DNA of 64,000 nucleotides, taken from contig NZ_JAEHFV010000001.1 of assembly GCF_016522065.1 (NCBI RefSeq), forward strand, positions 992,001 to 1,056,000. Reading direction: 5' to 3'. Made by a program: the position numbers and the translations under genes. Under the pieces are notes generated by a model. The model did not search any database. It was given only the letters and a program-made list of their open reading frames with translations, and was not told where the DNA came from. The number at the start of each line of letters is the position of its first letter. Within the stretch, counting starts at the first letter, position 1. This document shows positions 17,072 to 28,142 of the stretch, piece after piece. The DNA comes from Flavobacterium agrisoli (GTDB lineage: Bacteria; Bacteroidota; Bacteroidia; Flavobacteriales; Flavobacteriaceae).

Positions 17072-17749
17072 ATGCGAATTGATATTATAACCGTTCTACC
17101 CGAATTATTACGCAGTCCGTTTGAGGCTTCGATTATGAAACGTGCCATTGACAAAGGATTAGTCGAAGTTCATTTTCATAATTTACGCGATTATACCACC
17201 AACAAACAAAAAAGTGTAGACGATTACCAATTTGGTGGCGGTGCCGGAATGGTCATGATGGTACAGCCCATTGACGCCTGCATTTCGCACTTAAAAAGTG
17301 AACGGAATTACGATGAAATTATATACATGACACCCGATGGCGAAACGCTAAATCAGAAAATGGCCAACACCATGTCGATGTATGAAAACATTATTATTTT
17401 ATGTGGTCATTATAAAGGAGTCGATCAAAGGGTTCGTGATTATTTTATTACCAAAGAAATTTCAATTGGCGATTATGTACTTTCGGGTGGCGAATTAGGT
17501 GCTTTGGTTTTATCCGATGCAATAATTCGATTAATTCCTGGAGTTTTGAGCGATGAAACCTCTGCACTAACCGATAGTTTTCAGGATAATTTACTCTCAG
17601 GCCCCATCTACACACGCCCAGCCGATTATAAAGGTTGGAAAGTTCCCGATGTTTTAACCAGCGGACACTTTGCCAAAATTGAAAAATGGCGAGAAGAAAA
17701 AGCATACGAACACACAAAAAACAGAAGACCCGATTTATTACAAGAGTAA
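17072..17749 (+). CDS. trmD: tRNA (guanine-37-N1)-methyltransferase
   Basis: A 225-residue SPOUT methyltransferase that methylates G37 next to the anticodon using S-adenosylmethionine and so prevents frameshifting. Signature segments are [13 protein letters not shown], the [13 protein letters not shown] loop, [12 protein letters not shown] and [13 protein letters not shown], which build the trefoil knot, and [17 protein letters not shown] in the C-terminal helical domain. Length is typical. In many bacteria trmD and rplS are adjacent; here they are separated by one small secreted-protein gene with its own terminator, so they do not form one transcript. Confidence 0.97.
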   Translation: MRIDIITVLPELLRSPFEASIMKRAIDKGLVEVHFHNLRDYTTNKQKSVDDYQFGGGAGMVMMVQPIDACISHLKSERNYDEIIYMTPDGETLNQKMANTMSMYENIIILCGHYKGVDQRVRDYFITKEISIGDYVLSGGELGALVLSDAIIRLIPGVLSDETSALTDSFQDNLLSGPIYTRPADYKGWKVPDVLTSGHFAKIEKWREEKAYEHTKNRRPDLLQE

Positions 17750-17816
17750 TTTTCTTATATTTATACTTTAAAAAAGTAACTTTATCTAAACCCTTTAACT
17801 TTAAAAAGTACAAATC

Positions 17817-18176
17817 ATGAAAGAATTAATTTTTAAAATTTGTCTCGTAGTCAGTTTTTTTGTGAGCACCATGTCTTTTGCTCAAAGCCTAAACAAAAAT
17901 TCATTATTATCGGAACTAAACAACACCAATGGTGTTTCGTTAAATGCACAAGAAAAAGCTAGTTACGAAAAAGCAAACGCCGACTTGGCTACAGGTTTAT
18001 TTAATATGGACAAAAAAAACCTACCTAAAGACCAAAGAGATAAAGAAATAGACAACCTTTTTGACAAAAGAAATAACAGTTTAAAATCTACTTTAGGTCC
18101 AGGAAAAAGTAGCGGTTTAACTAAAAACATCAATCAAACGAAACGCAAAATAAAATTAGCAAAACTGGTTCTTTAG
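17817..18176 (+). CDS. Small secreted protein of unknown function
   Basis: A 119-residue protein with a signal peptide ending in STMSFAQ. The mature part is charged and mainly helical (LNAQEKASYEKANADLATGL; KNLPKDQRDKEIDNLFDKRN) and ends in a basic tail. I do not recognise a family. It lies 67 bases after trmD and ends at a strong terminator, so it may be read through from trmD or have its own weak promoter. The composition suggests a small periplasmic helical protein. Confidence 0.7.
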   Translation: MKELIFKICLVVSFFVSTMSFAQSLNKNSLLSELNNTNGVSLNAQEKASYEKANADLATGLFNMDKKNLPKDQRDKEIDNLFDKRNNSLKSTLGPGKSSGLTKNINQTKRKIKLAKLVL

Positions 18177-18194
18177 TTATTTAAATTCTTAAAA

Positions 18195-18236
18195 AAAAAC
18201 AGGGCTTTTATAATAGAAAGTCCTGTTTTTTATTTT
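18195..18236 (+). terminator. Terminator after the small secreted protein
   Basis: AAACAGGGCTTT pairs with AAAGTCCTGTTT (one G:U) around a short A/T loop, followed by T-rich sequence. Confidence 0.85.
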
Positions 18237-18298
18237 TAAAAAAGCTAACCAACTAAGATAAAGACAATTACATTAAAAAAAATTCTACATTAAACATA

Positions 18299-18327
18299 TT
18301 GTAATTAATGATTTTTAATTATATTTG
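18299..18327 (+). promoter_or_regulatory. Full promoter of rplS
   Basis: TTG (18299-18301), 18 bases, then TATATTTG (18320-18327). This is the best match in the window to TTG-N17-23-TAnnTTTG. The leader to the ATG is about 70 bases, long for this genome, and could hold a ribosomal-protein control element. Confidence 0.7.
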
Positions 18328-18400
18328 CAGCCAATTTTAGACCAACCTCTGGCGAAAACCGTGCATGTTGCTCTATTACAAACCATAATTAAAACATATC

Positions 18401-18751
18401 ATGGCAGATTTGATGAAATTCGTTAAAGACGAATTAGTTACTAAAAAAGATTTCCCAGTATTTGGAGCTGGAGACACAATCACCGTTTATTACGAAATTA
18501 AAGAGGGTGAAAAAACAAGAACTCAGTTTTTTAAAGGAGTTGTTATTCAAAGAAGAGGTTCTGGAACTACAGAAACTTTTACTATTCGTAAAATGTCAGG
18601 TTCAGTTGGTGTAGAGCGTATCTTCCCAGTTAACTTGCCAGCTTTACAAAAAATTGAAATCAACAAGAAAGGTGCTGTACGTAGAGCAAGAATTTTCTAC
18701 TTCAGAGAACTTACTGGTAAAAAAGCTAAGATTAAAGATAAAAGAAGATAA
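18401..18751 (+). CDS. rplS: 50S ribosomal protein L19
   Basis: A 116-residue ribosomal protein at the 30S-50S interface. Characteristic segments are FPVFGAGDTITVYYEIKEG, FFKGVVIQRRGSG, TFTIRKMSGSVGVERIFP and the basic C-terminus RRARIFYFRELTGKKAKIK. The start ATG follows a 70-base leader with no Shine-Dalgarno sequence. It has its own promoter and terminator, so it is transcribed alone. Confidence 0.98.
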   Translation: MADLMKFVKDELVTKKDFPVFGAGDTITVYYEIKEGEKTRTQFFKGVVIQRRGSGTTETFTIRKMSGSVGVERIFPVNLPALQKIEINKKGAVRRARIFYFRELTGKKAKIKDKRR

Positions 18752-18772
18752 TAACTTATCTAAATTATACAA

Positions 18773-18815
18773 AAATCTCGTTTCGGCTAAATTTCGAAAC
18801 GAGATTTTTTTTTTT
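18773..18815 (+). terminator. Terminator of rplS
   Basis: AAATCTCGTTTCG (18773-18785) pairs perfectly with CGAAACGAGATTT (18795-18807), followed by about ten T. Confidence 0.93.
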
Positions 18816-18946
18816 ACTACTAACATACTTAAAAACCGTTCCTTTAACAGATGGTTTTGCGTTTGGGTTGTTATAATACTATCACAAATATAACATTCTG
18901 TTAATTTAAGTAAAACTACCTAAAACACCCTGCAATTTCGGACTGA

Positions 18947-21274
<2,328 letters not shown>

Positions 21275-21300
21275 TTTCAACTTTTTACTACTTACTTTAC

Positions 21301-21332
21301 AAAAGACAACTCGAAAGGGTTGTCTTTTTTTT
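21301..21332 (+). terminator. Terminator of icd
   Basis: AAAAGACAAC (21301-21310) pairs with GTTGTCTTTT (21319-21328), followed by T residues. Confidence 0.9.
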
Positions 21333-21353
21333 ATTCTAGAAACAATATTTTTT

Positions 21354-21377
21354 ATAAATGAATGAATATTCATTTAT
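21354..21377 (+). promoter_or_regulatory. Palindromic operator of the TetR-MFS operon
   Basis: ATAAATGAAT and ATTCATTTAT are perfect 10-bp inverted arms around GAAT. The site lies 34 bases before the TetR gene and just upstream of a TATTTTTG -7 element (21384-21391). Size and place fit a TetR-family autorepression site. Confidence 0.75.
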
Positions 21378-21410
21378 CTTTATTATTTTTGCTTTCAAAT
21401 TTCCACTCGG

Positions 21411-22001
21411 ATGAGAACAAGAGATCATAATAAAGAAGAAATTGTAAAGCAAAATGCAATTGAACTATTGGTTGAAAAAGGCATAGAAGGTTTTAGTATG
21501 AACCAACTTGCTAAAAAATGCAACATTTCGGTAGCTACTTTATACATTTACTATTTAGACAAAGATGATTTAATTCGAAAAATCGGAATTGAAATTGGTA
21601 CCCGTTTTTTTTCGGAAATGACAAGAGATTTTCTACCTACCATGTCCTTTCGAAATGGGCTTTACAAACAATGGGAAAACAGAATTTCCTTCACACAAAA
21701 AAATCCCTTAGAGGTACGTTGTTGGGAACTTTTAACACATTCTAGTTACAGCCAAACCATTTTAGATCCTAGTTTAAATGAATTTAAAGCCATCATGGAA
21801 GTTTTTTTTCAAAATGCAATAGCGAATAAAGAATTAGCTCCCATGTCAAAAGAAATTTTTTGGAGTGTTGCCTATGGCCCTCTCTATTCCTTGCTTCATT
21901 TTGAACGTGATGGAAAAAATTTTGGAGGTAAACCCTTTAAATTAACTGCAAAAACCACCAAAGAAGTATTCGAATTAGTCATAAAAGCCTTAACTCCTTA
22001 A
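21411..22001 (+). CDS. TetR/AcrR family transcriptional regulator
   Basis: A 196-residue repressor-type regulator. Residues 5-50 form the TetR DNA-binding domain: EEIVKQNAIELLVEKGIEGF, then SMNQLAKKCNISVATLYIYY with the recognition helix and KDDLIRKI. The helical C-terminal part (residues 60-196) is the ligand-binding and dimer domain and is not conserved. A perfect palindrome lies directly upstream, and an MFS exporter gene lies 246 bases downstream on the same strand. The natural reading is an efflux operon repressed by this protein until its ligand appears. The ligand is unknown. Confidence 0.92.
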   Translation: MRTRDHNKEEIVKQNAIELLVEKGIEGFSMNQLAKKCNISVATLYIYYLDKDDLIRKIGIEIGTRFFSEMTRDFLPTMSFRNGLYKQWENRISFTQKNPLEVRCWELLTHSSYSQTILDPSLNEFKAIMEVFFQNAIANKELAPMSKEIFWSVAYGPLYSLLHFERDGKNFGGKPFKLTAKTTKEVFELVIKALTP

Positions 22002-22006
22002 AACGG

Positions 22007-22237
22007 ATGGAAATCAATTTAAATCATATTTTAATATTTGCAACCAATATTAAAACGGAAAAAGACAAACAAATTATAAGTACAATTCTAAATCAAAATG
22101 AAGCAATTTTGCAATGGAATATTGATTTAGAAGATGTAGATTCGGTATTGCGAATTGAATCATCTACTTTAAATTGAACTCAAATTATCGAACTCATCAA
22201 ACAAAATGATTTTAAATGCAGCGAATTAGACGAATAA
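22007..22237 (+). pseudogene. Small gene interrupted by an in-frame TGA
   Basis: Starting at the ATG at 22007, six bases after the TetR stop, one frame reads 56 residues (MEINLNHILIFATNIKTEKD... ending VLRIESSTLN), then TGA at 22175-22177, then 19 more residues (TQIIELIKQNDFKCSELDE) to TAA at 22235. Both parts look coding and together resemble small 70-75-residue ferredoxin-like proteins with a WxIDLEDVDxVLRI motif and an ending like CxELE. One base change explains the stop. It sits inside the TetR-MFS operon, so loss of a small accessory protein is the simplest reading. A sequencing error or stop readthrough are alternatives. Family resemblance is from memory. Confidence 0.7.
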
Positions 22238-22247
22238 TTATCCTTTT

Positions 22248-23516
22248 ATGAAAAAAGAAACACAAGCAATACCTACTTTTAGTAGCTACCAAAAATTCGT
22301 TATTTTTATTTTAGCTATTACCCAATTTACAGTTATTTTAGATTTTATGGTCATGTCGCCAATGGGTGATATTTTAATGAAAACCATGCATTTAAAACCA
22401 ACTGATTTTGGTTTAGTAGTTTCGGCTTATGCCTTTAGTGCCGGTATTTCGGGCTTGCTGACCGCTGGATTTGCCGATAAGTTTGATCGAAAAAAATTAC
22501 TTTTATTCTTTTATATCGGTTTTATCATCGGAACCATTTTATGTGGCACAGTAACCACTTATCCGCTTTTAGTAGGAGCTCGCATTTTTACAGGTTTATT
22601 TGGAGGTGTAATTGGTTCTATTTCCATGGCCATTGTAATCGATTTGTTTGCCTTACAACAAAGAGGTCGGGTGATGGGTTTTATTCAAATGGCTTTCGGA
22701 ACTAGTCAAATTTTCGGTATTCCAGTAGGCTTGTATCTAGCAAATGCTTGGGGTTGGCACGCTCCTTTTTTATGGATTGCCGTAATGGCTGTTTTGATTG
22801 TATTTTTAATTTTCTTTAAATTAAAACCCTTAACAGGTCATTTGGTTGCGCAACCAATAAAATCGCCTTTATCACATTTAACAAATACATTACTGAAAAA
22901 AGAATACCGAATAGGATTTGCTGCTACCGCTATTTTATCTGTGGGTGGATTTATGATGATGCCTTTTGGAAGTGCTTTTGCCATTAACAACCTTAAAATT
23001 ACCGAAGCCCAATTGCCTTTGGTTTTCATGATAGCCGGATTGGCAACACTGATCATCATGCCAATTGTTGGAAAATTGAGCGATCGAAAAGATAAATTTA
23101 AAATTTTTATGTATGCTTCCATTTGGTCCATTATCATGATTGGAATTTATACTAACCTACAAGTTACACCGTTTGCATTAGTAGCCTTTTTAAACATATT
23201 AATGATGATGGGAATAATGAGCCGAATGGTTCCTTCTACCGCTTTGGTAACTGCTATACCGCAACTCAAAGATCGTGGTGCTTTTATGAGTATCAATGCT
23301 TCGTTGCAACAAATAGCGGGCGGCATTGCAGCGGCATTTGCTGGAACAATTGTGGTACAAAAAGACAATTTTAGTCCGTTAGAACATTACGATACTTTAG
23401 GATATTTTGTTATTGCCATTTCGATTATCTCAATTCTATTAGTAAAACGGGTTGATAAACATCTCAAAAAAAATCCAAAAGAAACCACGACAGCAGTTTT
23501 ACACTTTAATGAATAA
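22248..23516 (+). CDS. MFS drug exporter of the TetR operon
   Basis: A 422-residue inner-membrane transporter with 12 predicted membrane segments. FTVILDFMVMSPMGDILMKT in the first segment and GFADKFDRKKLLLFF in the 2-3 loop (motif A) mark the DHA1 drug:proton antiporter type. GARIFTGLFGGVIGSISMAI is the motif C-like region. The second half has GKLSDRKDKFKIF as a repeat of motif A. Its place behind a TetR gene and palindromic operator supports inducible efflux. The substrate cannot be inferred. Confidence 0.9.
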   Translation: MKKETQAIPTFSSYQKFVIFILAITQFTVILDFMVMSPMGDILMKTMHLKPTDFGLVVSAYAFSAGISGLLTAGFADKFDRKKLLLFFYIGFIIGTILCGTVTTYPLLVGARIFTGLFGGVIGSISMAIVIDLFALQQRGRVMGFIQMAFGTSQIFGIPVGLYLANAWGWHAPFLWIAVMAVLIVFLIFFKLKPLTGHLVAQPIKSPLSHLTNTLLKKEYRIGFAATAILSVGGFMMMPFGSAFAINNLKITEAQLPLVFMIAGLATLIIMPIVGKLSDRKDKFKIFMYASIWSIIMIGIYTNLQVTPFALVAFLNILMMMGIMSRMVPSTALVTAIPQLKDRGAFMSINASLQQIAGGIAAAFAGTIVVQKDNFSPLEHYDTLGYFVIAISIISILLVKRVDKHLKKNPKETTTAVLHFNE

Positions 23517-23626
23517 CCTGTTCACTTCTCAAATTTAAGATAAACTTCTCTTAGTATTAAATTAACAAGTGTTTTGTTCGTTCGTATTATTAAACCACAG
23601 ATATTTGTACCAAACAAGCCAAAAAA

Positions 23627-26008
23627 ATGCAAAATAACCTTCAAAAAGTATTCTTATTTTTTATTTTCCTCCCAATATGGGTGTTTTCACAAGAAAAAGT
23701 AACCATTAGCGGAATCATAACCGACTCAAAAAACAACGAAACCTTAATTGGGGTAAATGTGTATTTTCCCGATTTAAAAATTGGAGCCACTACAAACGAA
23801 TATGGTTTTTATTCGGTTGCTGTCCCGAGCGGAAATCAAAATATTGAAATTAGTTATATTGGTTACGAAACCCTTCAACAAAACATTACCATTACACCAA
23901 ATGCTAAACTCAACTTCGCCTTAAAAGAAGGAGGTCAAGAATTAGAAGAGGTCGTTATTACAGGAAATGCAGGTCGAGCCAATACGCGAACTCCAGAAAT
24001 GAGCGTGAACAAAATGTCGATTTCGACTATCAAAAAAATGCCCGTGGTTTTAGGCGAAGTAGATGTAATCAAATCTATTTTATTGTTGCCCGGGGTAACC
24101 AATGCTGGAGAAGGCACTTCTGGATTTAACGTTCGTGGTGGTGGAGCCGATCAAAACTTGATTTTATTAGATGAGGCAACCTTATTTAATTCTTCGCATG
24201 TTTTCGGGTTTTTCTCGGTTTTTAATCCCGATGCTATTAAGGATTTAAAATTGTACAAAGGGGGAATTCCAGCTCGATTTGGAGGAAGAGCATCCTCGGT
24301 TTTGGATATTTATCAAAAAGATGGAAACAGTAAAAGTTTTCATATGAGTGGTGGCATCGGACTTATATCGAGTCGTTTGCTTGCCGAAGGACCAATTGTA
24401 AAAGATAAAGGTTCCTTTTTAATTGGAGGAAGAGCTTCGTATGCGCATTTGTTTTTAAAACTGAGCGAAGACAACAAAAACAATTCGGCTTATTTTTATG
24501 ATTTGAATACCAAATTAAGTTACAAACTGAACGAAAATAACAGTGTGTACATGTCGGGGTATTTTGGTCGTGATTTGTTTAAACTCAACAAAAGCTTTAG
24601 TAATATTTACGGAAATACCACCTTAAATTTACGTTGGAACCACTTATTTTCTAACAAACTCTTTTCGAATTTATCTTTAATTTACAGTGATTATTATTAT
24701 GGATTGGATTTGGATTTTGTGGGTTTCAAGTGGAATTCTGGAATCAAAACCTATAATTTGAAATACGATTTTAAGAACTATATTTCCGAAAAATTCAAAC
24801 TCAATTATGGTATAAACGGCAATTATTACGAATTCAATCCAGGTACAATTGATCCTACATCCGAAGAATCGGGAATTAATTCGGATCAATTGGATAAAAA
24901 ATACGCTTTCGAACCTTCTTTATATATCGAAGCCGAAAACAAGATTACCCCAAAATTATCAGTGGCGTATGGGTTGCGTTATAGCTTATTTTACCGACTT
25001 GGAAGCTCCACCATAAATGTTTATCAGGATAATAATCCCGTTATTTTTAACAACGATTTGCAAATTTATCAAAAAGCAACTCCGATAGATTCCATTTATT
25101 ACGGCAAAAACAAAGTCATTCAAAGTTTTGATAATTTAGAACCGCGGTTTTCTGTTGGCTATCAGCTCAACGAAGATCAAGCTGTAAAAGCCAGTTACAA
25201 CCGAATGGTGCAGTATTTACAACTTGTTTCCAATACGTCATCTCCTACTCCGTTGGATATTTGGACACCGAGCGATAACTTTATTCAACCACAAATTGCC
25301 GACCAAGTAGCGGTGGGATATTTTAGAAATATTAAAAATGGTGATTATTCAGTAGAAGTAGAAAGCTTTTATAAAAAAATACAAAACCGTTTGGATTATA
25401 TTGACGGTGCCGATTTAATTGCCAACGAAGCACTCGAACAAGTTATATTAAATGGACGAATGCGTGCCTATGGACTCGAATTGATGTTAAAGAAAAACGA
25501 AGGCGACATTACAGGGTGGATTTCATATACCTTATCAAAATCAGAGCAGCAAACTCCTGGAAGAAATGCTTCTGAAACGGGTATAAATAACGGAAATTGG
25601 TACCGATCAGCTTACGATAAAACCCATAATTTAGCCGTAACGGGAGCCTATAGTTTAAATGAAAAATGGAGTTTTGGCGCCAATTTTATTCTGCAATCAG
25701 GCCAGCCTGTAACATATCCAAACGGCAAATACGATTATTTAGGTATCAGTGTACCTACCTTTGGAGACCGAAATGTTAACCGCTTGCCAACTTACCACCA
25801 TTTGGATTTGTCGGCAACCTTAACCCCTCGAAAAAACAAAAACCGAAATTGGAAAGGCGAATGGGTATTTAGTATTTACAACATTTACAACCGCATGAAT
25901 GCTGCTTCGGTTAGTTTTGGGCAAAATGAAGACACTGGCTACAACGAGGCAGTTAAATTATCTATTTTTGGAGCCGTTCCAGCCGTAACCTATAATTTCA
26001 AATTTTAA
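23627..26008 (+). CDS. TonB-dependent receptor with carboxypeptidase-like N-domain
   Basis: A 793-residue outer-membrane receptor. The signal peptide ends in PIWVFSQ. Residues 24-110 are a CarboxypepD_reg-like domain (ISGIITDSKNNETLIGVNVY; TTNEYGFYSVAVPSG). The plug follows, with LPGVTNAGEGTSGFNVRGGG and LYKGGIPARFGGRASSVLDI. The rest is the 22-strand barrel, ending in VPAVTYNFKF with a terminal Phe as outer-membrane proteins do. It is not a SusC-type receptor; it pairs with the DUF4249 lipoprotein that follows 25 bases later, a common Bacteroidetes arrangement. The ligand is unknown. Confidence 0.93.
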   Translation: MQNNLQKVFLFFIFLPIWVFSQEKVTISGIITDSKNNETLIGVNVYFPDLKIGATTNEYGFYSVAVPSGNQNIEISYIGYETLQQNITITPNAKLNFALKEGGQELEEVVITGNAGRANTRTPEMSVNKMSISTIKKMPVVLGEVDVIKSILLLPGVTNAGEGTSGFNVRGGGADQNLILLDEATLFNSSHVFGFFSVFNPDAIKDLKLYKGGIPARFGGRASSVLDIYQKDGNSKSFHMSGGIGLISSRLLAEGPIVKDKGSFLIGGRASYAHLFLKLSEDNKNNSAYFYDLNTKLSYKLNENNSVYMSGYFGRDLFKLNKSFSNIYGNTTLNLRWNHLFSNKLFSNLSLIYSDYYYGLDLDFVGFKWNSGIKTYNLKYDFKNYISEKFKLNYGINGNYYEFNPGTIDPTSEESGINSDQLDKKYAFEPSLYIEAENKITPKLSVAYGLRYSLFYRLGSSTINVYQDNNPVIFNNDLQIYQKATPIDSIYYGKNKVIQSFDNLEPRFSVGYQLNEDQAVKASYNRMVQYLQLVSNTSSPTPLDIWTPSDNFIQPQIADQVAVGYFRNIKNGDYSVEVESFYKKIQNRLDYIDGADLIANEALEQVILNGRMRAYGLELMLKKNEGDITGWISYTLSKSEQQTPGRNASETGINNGNWYRSAYDKTHNLAVTGAYSLNEKWSFGANFILQSGQPVTYPNGKYDYLGISVPTFGDRNVNRLPTYHHLDLSATLTPRKNKNRNWKGEWVFSIYNIYNRMNAASVSFGQNEDTGYNEAVKLSIFGAVPAVTYNFKF

Positions 26009-26033
26009 TCAGCACTTGCAAATACATAGAAAT

Positions 26034-26852
26034 ATGAAAAAAATAACCTTATTACTAACCGTTTTACTTAGTTGCCTTTTTACAAGTTGCGAAGAAGTAA
26101 TTGATTTAGATTTAGATACTGCTGCACCAAAATTGGTTATAGAAGCCGGAATATATTGGCAAAAAGGCACTCCTGGTAACGAACAATTTGTACAATTAAC
26201 TACCACTACCGATTATTACAGCCAAACCATTCCTGTAGTTTCGGGTGCAACGGTTTTTATTACCAATAGTACTCAAACCCGATTTAACTTTACCGAAATT
26301 CCGAATACAGGGAAATACGTTTGTACCAATTTTCAACCGGTTTTAAACGAAACCTATCAATTGACCATAATGCACGATGGGGAAACCTATACGGCTACAG
26401 AAAAGTTACAACCTGTTGCTCCTATCACCCGAATTGAGCAAAATAACGAAGGCGGTTTTACGGGAGATGATATCGAAATAAAAGCTTTTTTTAACGATCC
26501 AGCCACCGAAGATAATTTTTACCTTATTCATTACGTGTATTCTAACAAAATAACTTCGAATTATTACACCTTAGAAGACACCTTTTTTCAAGGAAATGAA
26601 TTTAACAGTACTTCCGACAATGACGATTTGAAAGCGGGAGATAACATAGAAGTGACTCACTTCGGAATTTCAAAACAATATTACGAATACATGTCTATTT
26701 TGATAGATGTTGCCGGTGGAAACAATGGTCCTTTTCAGGCGCCACCTGCCACCGTAAGAGGAAATATCATCAATCAAACGCAATTTGACAATTATCCTTT
26801 AGGTTATTTTTCTTTGTGTGAAACGGATAACAAAACCTTTACCATTCAATAA
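26034..26852 (+). CDS. DUF4249 family lipoprotein
   Basis: A 272-residue protein. The ATG at 26034 gives a signal peptide ending in the lipobox LFTSC, so the mature protein is lipid-anchored, probably on the outer membrane. The start of the mature part, EEVIDLDLDTAAPKLVIEAG, is the typical DUF4249 opening, followed by beta-rich segments and GYFSLCETDNKTF near the end. It follows the TonB receptor and very likely acts as its extracellular lid or ligand-binding partner, as SusD does for SusC. An upstream in-frame TTG at 26016 would put six residues before the signal sequence and is less likely. Confidence 0.9.
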   Translation: MKKITLLLTVLLSCLFTSCEEVIDLDLDTAAPKLVIEAGIYWQKGTPGNEQFVQLTTTTDYYSQTIPVVSGATVFITNSTQTRFNFTEIPNTGKYVCTNFQPVLNETYQLTIMHDGETYTATEKLQPVAPITRIEQNNEGGFTGDDIEIKAFFNDPATEDNFYLIHYVYSNKITSNYYTLEDTFFQGNEFNSTSDNDDLKAGDNIEVTHFGISKQYYEYMSILIDVAGGNNGPFQAPPATVRGNIINQTQFDNYPLGYFSLCETDNKTFTIQ

Positions 26853-26857
26853 AAACT

Positions 26858-27337
26858 ATGGAAGTCCGCATCGAAATTTTACCCGAAACCAATTTAGTAG
26901 GTCAACACAAGACCATGACATTTTCTGACCACAATCCATTTGAATTATGGCGTAATTTCATGCCGATAAAGGCGACTATTTCAAATGCCATCAACACTGA
27001 TTTATATTCAGTTGAAGTATATCCCGAAGATTTCTTCCAAAATTACAGTCCCAACCATCCTTTCGAAAAATGGGCTGCCGTGGCTGTTACTGATTTAGGA
27101 ACTGTTCCTGAAAGTATGGAAACCATCACTATTCCGAGTAGCCTCTATGCCGTATTTACGCATATTGGCCCACAAGCAGCAGCAGTTAAAACCTATAATT
27201 GGATTTTTTCGGAATGGTTACCACAATCCAGTTACGAATTAGACCACAGACCCCATTTTGCTATTATGGGAGAAAAATACAAAAAGGACCAACCCGATTC
27301 TGAAGAAGAAATTTGGATTCCGATTCGGACTTTATAA
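26858..27337 (+). CDS. GyrI-like small-molecule binding protein
   Basis: A 159-residue cytoplasmic protein made of a single GyrI-like/AraC effector-binding domain. The pattern includes EILPETNLVGQHKTMTFS at the start, FEKWAAVAVTD, IPSSLYAVFTHIG (family Y.vf.h.G) and WLPQSSYELDHRPHFAIMG before the closing EEIWIPI. Stand-alone members bind drugs or other small molecules. It begins five bases after the DUF4249 stop, so it is probably co-transcribed with the receptor pair. No DNA-binding domain is attached. Confidence 0.85.
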   Translation: MEVRIEILPETNLVGQHKTMTFSDHNPFELWRNFMPIKATISNAINTDLYSVEVYPEDFFQNYSPNHPFEKWAAVAVTDLGTVPESMETITIPSSLYAVFTHIGPQAAAVKTYNWIFSEWLPQSSYELDHRPHFAIMGEKYKKDQPDSEEEIWIPIRTL

Positions 27338-27374
27338 GCTTGTTTTTAGCTAAATTTGTAGACAAACCTTTATT

Positions 27375-28037
27375 ATGTCTTCACACCATATTGTTCGCGA
27401 CGACCAAGAACCCGCATTAATAATTGCAAACGGAGCAGCTTGCCATCCCGAATTGTTAGGACAGTTGTTAGAATGGTCGCCATTGGTAATCGTACTTGAT
27501 TCGGCCATAGAGCGCGTTTTAGAATTGGGCATAAAAGTAGATGTTTTATTAGGCGATTTTGATCGTGGTTTTGATCCCGAAATCTATAAAACCACACAAT
27601 ATCCTATCGAAATTGTGCATACGCCCGACCAAGAAAAAACCGATTTAGAAAAAGCCTTCGATTACCTTATTTCCCGAAATATTCCAGCCGTAAATGTTGT
27701 TTGGGCTACCGGAAGACGTGCCGACCATACCATTACCAACTTAACCAATATTGTGCGTTACCGTGATCTATTGAAAATTGTAATTCTCGACGACCATTCT
27801 AAAATTTTTCTTTTACCTCAAAAATTCGAAAAATGGTACCCCGCAACCACCCCTATTTCGTTAATTCCGATTGGAACTGTTTCCGGAATCTTTTCAAAAA
27901 ACCTTACCTATTCCTTAGAAAATGATACCTTAACAATGGGATACCGCACCGGTAGCAGCAACAATGTAGCTCAAGACGGCCTGGTAACCATCACCCATAC
28001 TAAAGGCGACTTGTTATTAATGGAATGTTTTGATTAA
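27375..28037 (+). CDS. Thiamine diphosphokinase
   Basis: A 220-residue cytoplasmic enzyme that transfers pyrophosphate from ATP to thiamine to make thiamine diphosphate. ALIIANGAACHPELL opens the fold. VIVLDSAIERVLELGIKVDV and LLGDFDRG hold the catalytic Asp cluster, and TPDQEKTDLEKAFDYL matches the family DQd.tDf.Ka signature. VVWATGRRADHTITNL and the C-terminal GTVSGIF/TGSSNN segments bind substrate. It follows a TAAATTTG promoter element at 27351-27358. No other thiamine gene is nearby, so it likely serves salvage. Confidence 0.93.
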   Translation: MSSHHIVRDDQEPALIIANGAACHPELLGQLLEWSPLVIVLDSAIERVLELGIKVDVLLGDFDRGFDPEIYKTTQYPIEIVHTPDQEKTDLEKAFDYLISRNIPAVNVVWATGRRADHTITNLTNIVRYRDLLKIVILDDHSKIFLLPQKFEKWYPATTPISLIPIGTVSGIFSKNLTYSLENDTLTMGYRTGSSNNVAQDGLVTITHTKGDLLLMECFD

Positions 28038-28142
28038 TGTCGGAGCCGTATCATGGGGCGTTTTTAAAAATAAAATACTACCTTAAAATAAACAACGTAG
28101 GAATCAGCAACAATTAACGAATCCATTTGAAAAATCCATACT

